A stretch of DNA of 64,000 nucleotides. Origin: Zygnema cylindricum. Taxonomy: Eukaryota; Streptophyta; Zygnematophyceae; Zygnematales; Zygnemataceae. Positions 35,557 to 46,006 of the stretch are shown piece by piece. Every line of letters begins with the position of its first letter. Position 1 is the stretch's first letter. Location of the stretch: positions 54,451-118,450 of the forward strand of contig JBBHKE010002349.1 of the NCBI GenBank assembly GCA_037447655.1. Direction: 5' to 3'. The notes under the pieces were generated by a model, which was not told the origin of the DNA, did not search any database, and worked only from the letters and a program-made list of their open reading frames with translations. Both the position numbers and the translations under genes were made by a program.

Positions 35557-36331
35557 CTTAGGGTATGTCCCTATGTACTTGTAACTTAGCGAACTTACTT
35601 TGTATTTTAGCACGGATCCGCTGGACCTATGTCCCTATGTCTGTAAGGACGAAATCGTAACTTACCCTTGTGACGATTGTATACATTGACAATACTTCTG
35701 ACAGTTGTCAACGTCTGCAATCTGTGGTCGCACGTTAATTTTTGGAACTGCTAGTAACGCCGCAGGTCTTACCATGACATTGTAGACGTACCGCCTTCCA
35801 ACCTGTGCCGTTTCACGGTTAAAGACGAGGCGCTTTGCCATTGCGTCTCCTATCCGGTTGACGTGAAATGGCATACAATTTGAAGACCCGTGCAAAAACG
35901 AAATCCGTATTGGTCGAAAACGGACAAATCCAAACAAATTGTGTACTTTTTTTCGTCGTTATCAAACGCAAACGGACAAAACATAGCGAATTCTGTACTT
36001 TTTTTTGTCTTTTAAAATCGCATAATTTTTTTCGAAATTAAGACACGTGCGAATATATGTTCCTATTTGTTTATCGAAAATACCTAGTTTTAAGCAAAAT
36101 GTAACATGTGTTTCAAACGCAAGGTTGAAGATGACGTTTTTTGTCATGGAAGTGGGTCGAAAAACACAAGACGATAATTTTTCATACATCTTAAATTCGA
36201 GGATGACGCAAAATGTACTCTACAAATTTGGATTCCTTCGTATGGTTGCAACCTAAGTAGTACGACACTAAGTCTTACAAGAAAACGACCCAAAAAATCC
36301 CTTACTTGTGCACATGGGGACATACCCTAAG
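35557..36331. mobile_element. TIR/foldback element, family T2, complete
   Basis: 775 bp. The left end cttagggtatgtccctatgt and the right end acatggggacataccctaag are inverted. The interior contains gacattgtagacgtaccgcc and aagacccgtgcaaaaacg blocks also present, inverted, in the 19226-19958 copy. Flanking bases give no convincing long target-site duplication. No coding sequence. Confidence 0.8.
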
Positions 36332-36343
36332 TTAAAAAACCAG

Positions 36344-36851
36344 CTACACCGCGAATCGTAATTAGAGTAATGAAAAAATTAGAGTACAAAAACAAAAAAA
36401 AAAAATTAGAGCAATTAACTCTGATATATGCGATAGAGTTGTTTCAACTATGAAGTTTACTCTATTTTATTTGATAACTATAATTTGGCACGCTAATATT
36501 CTCTATTGGTAAATAAGATATTCGTACAGAATTTAGCAAAACATACAGTTTATCGTCACTATGACGTTTGCACTACGCGGTTTGTTAAAACGCAGTTACA
36601 TGAAAACGACCTGTATTAAATTATTATTTGTACTTTTTTACTTATTATAGTACAATTTTGCACGGTCGGAGGTTGTCTGTACTCCACACTATTTTAAACA
36701 AACCTATATTAGAATTAAAAACGCCAATTAAACTTTACCTTAAATAGAATAATAAAAAAACTAGAATCATTTACTCTATTTCATGTGATGGAGTCGAAAT
36801 TTCGAGCGACCGAATTATAGTTGTTTACGCTAATTACGATTCGCGGTGTAG
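36344..36851. mobile_element. TIR DNA element, family T1, complete
   Basis: 508 bp bounded by ctacaccgcgaatcgtaatt and its inverse aattacgattcgcggtgtag. It is the best-preserved T1 copy. TA dinucleotides lie at both outer boundaries, which may be a TA target duplication or part of the terminal repeat. It is AT-rich and has no transposase. Confidence 0.85.
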
Positions 36852-37286
36852 TGAGGGAATTGTTAGAATTAATCAATGAGAAATCACTGAGTGATCAATA
36901 GGGAGTTAATGTGTAAATAATGCAAGAGAATCACTACGATTGTATGTTTACTAGAGCTACTCTTGTCTTCATCTTATGATCATGGGCATCCAATGTTTGT
37001 ATCGTGAGCTAGTTGATGTTTTATTTGAGTTGAAATTCACTTCCGCATTGAGAAATTTGACAATTTTGTGCGCATTCCAATCGTGTGTCGATCTTGTCAC
37101 TAGTATCCCTCAGGATATTAATCCGGGAAAAATAAGATTTTATTCTTGTAAAATTGTGACTCGTGGATGGCCTTTAAATTTTCATTAAAAATGTAATTTG
37201 TCGGATCACGTCGGACAATTGTGTGAATTGCAATTATAAGTCATGCACGAGGTGCATTTTGCTGTTTTTAATTACCCCTAACGTAG

Positions 37287-37385
37287 TACACCTTGAATTG
37301 TTATTAGCGTTAATTAGTAAATTATTAACCCTTATAATGATTCAAGGTAACTAATTAATTAATGCTTATAACGACTCAAGGTGTA
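37287..37385. mobile_element. 99-bp miniature inverted-repeat element
   Basis: tacaccttgaattgttatta at the left is matched by taatgcttataacgactcaaggtgta-like sequence at the right. The ends are a variant of the T1 terminal repeat (ttga in place of gcga). The short length and lack of unique interior suggest a single-stem MITE. Confidence 0.65.
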
Positions 37386-38119
37386 CCTTCTACATTGCAA
37401 ATGAATGACACATTGGAAATATTCTATCTCCATATGCTACCACTGTTACATACGACAATGAAACAAAAAAGATGTTTATTTTAATCTCAAACACCGCTTA
37501 GTTAGCATCGTATAATATTGAGTGGATGTGAAATAGTGATTTAAAAGTGTTGCCTCGTGTTCATCTGGTTGATCGGGTGTTAGTCAATATAGGGTTTTCA
37601 GCATGAGTATGAGCGTAATATTCTGGAAAAGTACGAGTAGGGATTCTTCTACTTGAAAGAAATGAAAGGACGCCATTATTCATTACGATGGTGCAAAAAC
37701 ATCAGATCTAGCTATCCAGACCTATGAGGCTCAATAAATTCTAACACGCACCGAGTAAGATGACGACGCTTTGCATTTAGTAGGGTAGCCTCACTGATTC
37801 TTCCAAAGTTTTATCAAACATTTTGCTACCAATACGCCAAAAAATATTTAGCACAAATATTGAATTTACACAGTTGAAGTCACTAAGTCTTACCAAGTCT
37901 AGCAAGTGCAGTTTGGAATATGTTTGCTGTAGTTATTTAAAAAGGATGTTGATGCTCAACACAATTAGTACGAATCAGTCTAACTGATTTTGGATGTGGG
38001 GAGACTACTAAACTGATAACTGTGAAGGATTAATGAGAGGACTTTTAGATTGAGTTAAGGGCTAGTGGTGAAACTAAGGATTAACGGTGGGCTAAGTAAG
38101 TGATAAACAATATTTCGTG

Positions 38120-40346
38120 TATTTCCTGTCCCTGTCAAGACTCTTAACTTGGCTACCGAACACTTTCAGGTGTGAGATATCTGATTTCCTTCTAACCCAT
38201 CTCTCATAAGGTGTCACTCCCTTTACAGCTCAGGTAAGGACTCTATTCTTAATGTAGTTGGCAAAGTTCATTGCCTCTGCCCAAAATATCTTTCCTATTT
38301 TCTTGTCGGCTAACATACTGCATGCACTATCTCCTAGTGTTCGATTAAACCTCTGAGCTACCCCATTTTGTTCCGGGTTATATGGTACAATTTTCTGTTG
38401 TTGAAGTCCTTCATCTCTCAAGTATTCCTCAAACTAGTTAGAGGTATATTCCTCCCCATTATCACACCTTATTCTCTTAATGGGGTTTTTATGCAACTTC
38501 TCACTCTAGGCTTTATATTCTTTGAAGTAAGTTGATGTTTTAGACTTTGTTTTTAAATAGTAGACTCTAGAGTATCTAGACCAGTCATTGATTATTGTCA
38601 TCATAAACCTCTTTCCTCCAACAGAAGGTTCTTTTGCAGGCCCCCAAATATCTGTGTGGACCAAGTCTAATACTTTTTCACCTGTATATGTAGCGGCTTT
38701 GGGAAATAGAAGTTTGTGAGTCTTACCTTGAGCACAGCCACTACAATCATCCATCATTTCATTATCCCCAAACTGAATGCCTTCTACTACCCCAAGCTTT
38801 TTCATTTCCCTCAACCTATCAAAATGCACATGCCCCAATCGTTTATGCCAAATCACCAAATTTGAAACACCAACATAATAAGCATTTTCTTTCCATTACT
38901 CAAGTTAAGCCTAAACATTCCTTAGCTACCCTTATCTGCCGTGAAGTGAACTTCATCCCCGTACTTAGCTGTAAAGACTCCCTTTTTAGTGAAGGTATCA
39001 AACTCTTTGTCATCTAACACAGACGTAAAGACAAGATTTTTACTCAATTGAGGAATGTAGAGTAAATGTGAGAATGTGAGTATAGAAGTCTTACCCTCCA
39101 CAAAGACTTTCAGATCTACCGACCAAACTTGATCTGTGGTAACCACTCTCCCATCCCCATACTCTATATCTACAGTAGGGATTTTTTTTAGCTTAGTGAA
39201 GAATTCCTTATCGAAACACATATGCATGAATGCACCTAAGTCGATGATCCATCCTCCTTGTGGAGCTTCCCGAATTACTCCAAAGACACACTTCTGTCTT
39301 TGAGGGATCTCCTTCTCCTCCAGAATCTTGTCAAGGAGAATCTCTACATCCTCTTCAGATGACTCATCCTCAGTTTCTCCTGTCACTTTTGTGATCAAAA
39401 GTGCCCTTTTCTTCCCTCTGGAAGAACCCCCTCCACGATTCTCTTAGAGCCTCAGCTTGGACAGCTTGACACAATCTGTGATAAAGTGTCTCGGCTTTTT
39501 GCAAAAATGACAAAGCGATTTGGGGGCCTCGGTCCTCTAGAATGATCTCTTTCCCCTTTGTACGGTTTCTTTAGGTCTTTCTCCCATCGGTTCCCTCCTG
39601 CGGCTAAAGCTTGAACACTCTTCCCTCTTCTCCTAATCTTTATGGTATTTTTCTGCACAAGTATCATCTAGACCACTGTATTCCACTTCCATGAACTATC
39701 AGACATTTCTTGTACTCAGTACATTATGTTTTTATACTCGTGTAGTAACTTCATGATGAGTAGTTAACTTTTATTTTCATTGTACATGTCTATCCGGCAC
39801 TTTTTATCTCCATATACAAACAAGAAAGATCATTACAATAATCATACATATTTCCTTCTTTGTAAGTGTAACTTGCTAGCTTTTGCTCAGCCAAGTAGAG
39901 CTCTTGAATAGTACCAGCTCTATAGATCTCCACCAAACTCTCCTACAGCTCCTCGGCCTTGTAAATGTGAAGGTGAGGGGTGGCCAAACCTTGAGTGAGG
40001 TGTCTAAGAATGAATTTCTTGGCAGCCATGTTTACGTCTTCCCACATATGAGTATCGTTCTCCACGGTCTTCACGACCGCCAATCCGATGCCATGGCAAA
40101 AGGGGTGAGGCGTGTCTCTTTCCCTTTCCTTTTTTCGGACACATTGGTGTCCCCATCATCTCCCTCTTTTGCAGAAGAGTCGCTGCTGCAGAAAACCTTA
40201 CTCCAAATCCCGGCGGAAGTTCCTGAAGGTGGACGTTTCACTTGTCCACTGACGATACCCCAGTATCGTTTTTCACACAAAGCTCCCATCATCATGGCTT
40301 CCCAATAGATGAACCCAGATCCATTGAAGGTGGGCACCCTAGAGGA
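38120..40346 (-). pseudogene. Copia family 2, copy C: gag-protease-integrase region, truncated
   Basis: Reads leftward from the ATG at 40353-40355. Gag opens MGPSSRVPTFNGSGFIYWEA and contains a decayed zinc knuckle (about 39510-39470). The protease motif reads DLGAFMHMC where DSGA is expected. Pre-integrase reads MVIWHKRLGHVHFDRLREMK with CSGC..GK (about 38859-38700), then VHTDIWGPAK of the integrase core, QNGVAQRFNRTLGDSA (about 38370-38320) and KKIGKIFWAEAMNFANYIKN. RT and RNase H are missing: the copy stops near 38120. Frames are interrupted, so it is inactive. Confidence 0.85.
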
Positions 40347-40359
40347 TGGGCCCATAACC
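40347..40359 (-). promoter_or_regulatory. Primer-binding site for a half tRNA-iMet
   Basis: The + strand tgggcccataacc equals the anticodon stem-loop of plant initiator tRNA-Met (CAU anticodon in gggcCCAUaacc). On the element's sense strand this is GGTTATGGGCCCA, directly after the LTR's terminal CA. The ATG in it opens gag. Drosophila copia is known to be primed in this way. Confidence 0.75.
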
Positions 40360-41367
40360 TGCAATTCTGTGTCCTCCATTGGACTATTGAATACAGGAAG
40401 CCTCTAGATAGTATTTAACTAACCCACTTTAAGCCACGACCACTTCTGCCTAAGAAGGCAAACTGACAATTTGACTGCAACCCTGTGCAACCTGGACTCC
40501 CCTGAGTCCGTAGCAAAAAGAATCATTGAAAACGGCTAACCAGCCGATAAGTTATGAGGCAGTAAAAATGCCAATTTGTACAAACTCTCAAAGGGAGAGG
40601 TGACTACCTACCAAAATTTTCTAAGTCCTGATTCCCTCTAAAACTTCTATCTACCGAAGTACGATCCAATCAGATTACTGTACCATACAAAAAAGCACTA
40701 CTGCCGGTGTACCTTTTGTACGACATATGTACGAGAAGGCTATTAAGTGGACACATGTCCGTTTTTCATTCGTCCGTACGTTCCTCGGAATTCCCATAAC
40801 CAAATGTCATCTCTCCACGTGGCACCAAATCATGCCATGTCACAAATTGCCAAAGTGACCATTCGGGAATCTCGGCGAAGACGTTTGCTGTTGGATAAGA
40901 AGCGGCATTAAATGTCGTCCGTCGAAACAAATGTCAGTTTCATTTGTTTCCTTCGGGATCCAGTTCGCACTGAATTTAGCCTGTTCTATGATGTTACATT
41001 TACATTTGTGTTAATTAGATTACGGGACGTAACATACTTTAAATATGAGTCACACCCTATATACTCTAGTGAACATCTACGACAGACTGGTTAGAGCGGA
41101 CGGCTAGGCCACGCTCTACCAGTCGGGGGTTTGAGTCCTGCTGGACTCAACCTTTTTGTAGAGAGTGACTTAAGGTCACTCTTTAACACTTTTATAACCC
41201 TGTTTATGGAGTTGGGGCAGCCATGGCTCCATCACTCTCTCACTCTTTCAGTAACTACAACAAGTATGGGGGTAAGAGAGAAGAGATGAAGACAAGCTGC
41301 CTGCATGTTCCTTTTTCCGCTAATATATTAAGACCTAGAAAATAACAAAAAGCTATTTATTTCAACA
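40360..41367 (-). mobile_element. 5' LTR of Copia family 2, copy C
   Basis: It starts TGCAATTC and ends TTCAACA, matching the family ends TG..AA.TC...TTCTACA. It contains the tRNA-like module (41066-41157), agccatggct near 41220 and the stem-loop at about 41230-41288. About 1.0 kb. Confidence 0.8.
41066..41157 (+). other. tRNA-like sequence with A and B boxes in the LTR
   Basis: The A-box-like tggttagagcgg (41088-41099) and B-box-like ggtttgagtcc (41128-41138) are followed by a ttttt stretch (41153-41157) as in Pol III terminators. agagcg/cgctct can pair. The acceptor arm does not pair, so this is a tRNA-derived remnant, not a normal tRNA gene. It lies antisense to the retroelement. Confidence 0.5.
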
Positions 41368-41369
41368 TA

Positions 41370-44300
41370 TTTGGATGGTGTTACTCCCCTTTTTTTATAT
41401 TTTATTTTTTGCCGGATGTGAGATGGTATAGGTATACTCATGATTTTCTCAAATTCCTTGTTGTTTTTTGTCAAAGTTATAGCGTTACATACAAGCACTC
41501 AAGTTATTTATTTTGTATCAAATTTTTCCAAATTACATTGTGGTGTAAGTGTCTTGTTTTCATGTTTATTTGCTTAGTACTTGTTGGATTACGGTTGTTG
41601 TTTAAGATAATTGTGACACTTCTGCATTACCTCAGACCGATACCTGCGTGTCCATTAATCGGCTGTTTGGACTCTGTGCAATCAGTGGAAAAAACTCTCC
41701 CAACCCGGATCTCAACTGCAATACCCTCCGGCCTAATCAACAGGTACATTTCCTTCTACTAAACATTACTACTGATCATCCCTTTTTGGGAAAGCACCCT
41801 CGTATCGACTCTTTATGCTCGGGTAACATACAACCATATCATACTTTTTGAACTAAAAAGTTGTTTTTCTACTAATTTTTTATTTCTCCTCCATCAACCA
41901 AACCTTCATGAACACATTCTTGAAATAAGTTTTGGAAATTTAGTCTTTTCCACGAGTTATGTGCCTCTCGCACTTTTGGTTGTTTAAAGCACCTACTGCA
42001 AAGTGTAAAAAGAGAATCTAAATTGAGAAATCTAAATTTACAGAAGAAACGCGCGAATGGCAATAAACCTTATGTATATATTTTTACAACAGAATGAACA
42101 ACTTTCCACATTACCCAACCAATGATTTGTAGGTTATTTATGAATTGTTATCTTGCATATTACACTAATTTTAGCTGTTTGTGATTTGCAATGCTCAGTA
42201 AAGTCTATGAAAGTGTGTATGCAGTGGTGTATTTCTATAATAATGTTTTTTTCGACTTTTTGCAAAATTACTTCTGATGATGGATTTAATTTGGTTGCCA
42301 ATCGAATAAGGGAAATAGGCTCTGAAGTTTCATTGCCCAAAAGTTACACACGCTAAAAATCATGATGTATTCTTTCCATGTCAAGCCTCGTTAATCATGT
42401 TTTTTGAATTTATGATGCGAGTTCTTCCCATGTTTTTTCGATCCATGTGAGACTCTATGGGACAGGTCAAAGATATACTTGTAGGAACAGTGGAGGGGAC
42501 GAGCTTAGTAGAAGTTTGTAGATAAGGGCACGCTTTACATTCACCCATATTAACCGAAAGTAAGAGTTTGCCTAGTTGAACTGTTCCAAGATTGTTGGTA
42601 AGTGGGTTTTTCGCAAAATTGTCTAGTAGTGGGTTGTTAGCCAACAGTCAAAATTTTGAAAAGTACACATGGAATTGTTCAAAATACCAGCAAAAGCCGT
42701 CGTTAACCTATTCTGTACACAATATTCACCCCGTGAAGGTCACCCCATGAAAGTTTCAATGTCTAAATGCCAAAAAAATGCCAAAGAATAATTATTAAGT
42801 CCTTCCCGAATTATGAGAGTGTGTGCTAACGGTATTCATCAAGGCCATCGAAGTACAATCTATTTGACATTCAACATATGATGAATGTCTTGTAAATTGT
42901 CTCGACTCTCCACAATATCCAAAAACATACTTGGATTTGCGCTGAAATGTTTCTCAAAGAAAGATACGTCTATTCTGACAGTCAAAGCGGCGAAGGAAAA
43001 AGGAAGTTCTTTGCATAAATAGGTAAGTTACAAGCGAAATGATCAATATGCATGGCAAGGGTAACGAAAAACTTGTAAAATAAAATGCGAATAAATTAAA
43101 TATTTTGGCGAACAGGAAAGCAAACTTTTCTAAGACTACACAGTAGTGATTGTTTTACTTGTGTTAACCGAATGAGAAGTTCACAAAAAACGATCACTGC
43201 TTCAGATTGCAAACAAAGTAGTACTACTCATAATTTAAACTATTTTAGGTCAATCAAACGAGTTCAAGTTTGTACTTTTCATCTTGAGGCAAGCAATTGT
43301 TAGGTAACAATCATACGTTTCAATAGTGGTGTCACGATTTAAAATAGGAAACTGACCGAAAATTGTTAACTTCTTTAAATGATGGGTGGTATATCTCAAA
43401 GTTAACTATTTGAGCAAGATTATCTCGTTCTATACCGGTTTATTCACTCTACAATGGACATGCTCATTTTCTTTTTTTTGCAGGTCTGTGTTTTTCGGGG
43501 TCGAGTAAATCCGCCGTGACCACGTACTAATTGGTAAAGCATGAAATCTAGAGATACTTGTTGTTCAGTGATAAAAAAAAAAGCCAGGAGATAAGGGCAC
43601 TCTCTTCTATTTGCCTAATCGTAGAATTTATTGTGATAGTTTCTTCTTTTCGGAACGAGCAATCATTCTCGGTCCAAAACAGGTAATCTTTGACCCATTT
43701 CCAAATTATCCATTTATAAAAAAAGACATCGTTAAGGCTTTTCCCCTCAGCTTCTCACATTCTCGTAATCTCAACAAAGTCGTTTAATGTTTCCCGATGC
43801 ATTCTGCCCCACAGTGCGCGTACTTGTTTTGTAACTCTCTTATTTTATCGCCATGATCTCATGGTTAAAGATAGTCAATTATCAAAATTTATGTTGTGAC
43901 ACACATTATGCTCCCGATTATATTTGCTTCTAAATTTGAGTATTTTTTTCACTCATTCATTTGTGCATTGTATCCCCACATAGAAAAACTGTCGAGTGAA
44001 GAGTTTAATGACAATAGAAGATATTTAATTTTGTTTATTTGCATCATAACTGTCACCGCAAAATCATACAGGAAGCTTATTTGCATGTTTATCCCACAAG
44101 ACAAGAGTAGTAATTTGTAATTTGGAAAAAGATGAGACTATTCAGACTGTTGATAAATAAATGGTTTGATCGTTCATACCCGACAAAAATATAAACGTTT
44201 CGATTCAACAGACAATTTGTCATATGCATAATATGATGAATAAACGTGAGATGTACAAACAATAATGGTTACAACTTGCTGAAAATATTTTTTTAGCAAT

Positions 44301-44555
44301 CCTTTAGCAAATGATTATTGAATATAGCCTTCGAAAGTGCGACCCTGTGTGATGAGGTGTTCGTACATGTCCTTTTGAGAAGTGTATGTAGTGATAACAA
44401 TATTAACAAGGATGTTAACAACTTTTTTTGCAGTACATTTAATGAAAAATCAAAATCCTACGACCTCACTTATTAAAATTAGGGAATTCCTAGTGTAGAC
44501 ATGTTTACACTGAGTTTAAAATTTTTGACATAGACCTCCGTTCTGGTATAGGACC
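41370..44555. other. No gene recognised
   Basis: AT-rich DNA with short open frames lacking any family signature, splice pattern or repeat that I can identify. Confidence 0.5.
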
Positions 44556-44559
44556 CCAC

Positions 44560-44900
44560 TATCCTCTCCCTCTCCCTTTCCCTCTCCCCCAACCCTCCCC
44601 CTACCTCTTCCCTTCCTCCCCCCTCCCCCTCCCCTTCCCCCTCCCCCTCTCCCCCCCGCTCTCCCTCCTCTCCCCCTCCTCCTCTCATCCCTCTTCTCTC
44701 CCTATCCTTCTCCCCATCCACTCCCCCTTACCCTCCCTCTCCCTCTCCCCCTCTCCAACCTCCTCCCCCTCTCCCTCCCCCTCCCCCTTCCTCACTCCCT
44801 CTCTCCCTCCCCATCCCCCACCCCCTCCCCTCCTCTGCCCCTCCTCTCCCCCTCCTCTCTCCCTCCTTCTCCCCCTCCTCCCCCCCCCCCCCCTCTCCCT
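44560..44900. repeat. 340-bp polypyrimidine (CT) tract
   Basis: Almost pure C and T on the + strand, with ctccccctcc-type units and a C run near 44881-44892. Mirror-like purine/pyrimidine tracts can form triplex DNA. It lies directly against the rearranged LTR of the next element. The Gly/Glu/Arg-rich frames on the - strand are artefacts. Confidence 0.95.
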
Positions 44901-46006
44901 AAGGTCAACTTTGACCCTCCATAACTTAGTGCTCAAGGGAGCAAATTCAGAGATTTTTTTTGCTATTCACTCAAAGGAGTCTTGCCTTCACAAGGGTGAA
45001 GGTGGTCTGAGTTTTTGTCCGCTAGGGTGGAAGTTGCTCTTGGTGAAACACAAAGGGGTCAGAGTTATCCCAATGGCTTATTGGAAGCTATCCATTCTGA
45101 GGACGTATGGAGGCTTTAGAGTTTCACGGGGCAGTTGTTATACTTTGATGTTGTCCGTGGTTTTTGTACAGAAGCTCTCTGGGAGAGAGGGTCCTATATA
45201 CCAATTTTTTCTAAGTCCTCTCTCTCTCACAAAATCTATCTATTATGTACAGAACGAATCATATTACACTTCCGTACAAAAAAGTACAGCTGTAGGTGTA
45301 CTTTTCTGTACGGATACTGTACGACAAGGCCTAAAAGTCGACATATGTCATATCTGGATTCGGTCGCGTAATCACCGAAGATGCCGCGATCCAACGTAAT
45401 TTTGCCATGTGTCGTCACATGTGGCGATGACCACAAACCGTCGAGATTCTCTTTTGCGATCTCAAATTTCTTCCTAGCCATCCGATTAAATGCACATTTC
45501 AATCGTAGCCGTCATAAATACTTGAGCGATATTTGTTTCGTTTAAAGAAACAAATGCGCGGTACTCGTTTCTTATACATACCGTAATCCGTACTTTTACA
45601 TAACTTGATCTATGTATCCCGTAAACAGTTGCAGTTAAATGAATTATCCTATATGGTAATATATATATAAATAACAAACCCCATAGCATGTATCTTAGTC
45701 CTAAACTTAACAGATAAGTCAACCGGCTACCAACTACCTGACGTTCGATAGGTACCAAGATCAAATCCTAGTTTCGATATCTTCCCTTTAAGTAAATAAA
45801 CTACCTATCGGTAAATCAACTAATCTATTTCTCGTAAACCTTTGGATAGCCTAGGTAGCCATGGCTCTAGCTTCCTCTCCAACTTCTCAGTGACTGCAAC
45901 AAGTGTGGGAGTTGGAGAGAGAAGTTAGAGACAAACTGCCTTAGCTTCTTTTTCTGCATTTCAATTTAGACCAAGAAAATACTAACAAGAACCATCAAAT
46001 TCTACA
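44901..46006 (-). mobile_element. 3' LTR of Copia family 2, copy A, with an inverted first segment
   Basis: 45159-46006 aligns with 56155-56999, ending TTCTACA before the polypurine-tract complement ctccccttatttt. The first part (44901-45126) is the same LTR segment in reverse orientation: it reads the reverse complement of 55931-56150, ending gagtttca. About 30 unmatched bases join the two. The tRNA-like module (45704-45771) and hairpin (45875-45919) are present. Confidence 0.7.

Noticed and set aside
41066-41157. Functional tRNA gene
   Set aside because: A and B boxes exist, but acceptor and T stems do not pair properly; treated as tRNA-like.
44479-44936. Gly/Glu/Arg-rich frames on the - strand
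   Set aside because: Artefact of the CT tract.
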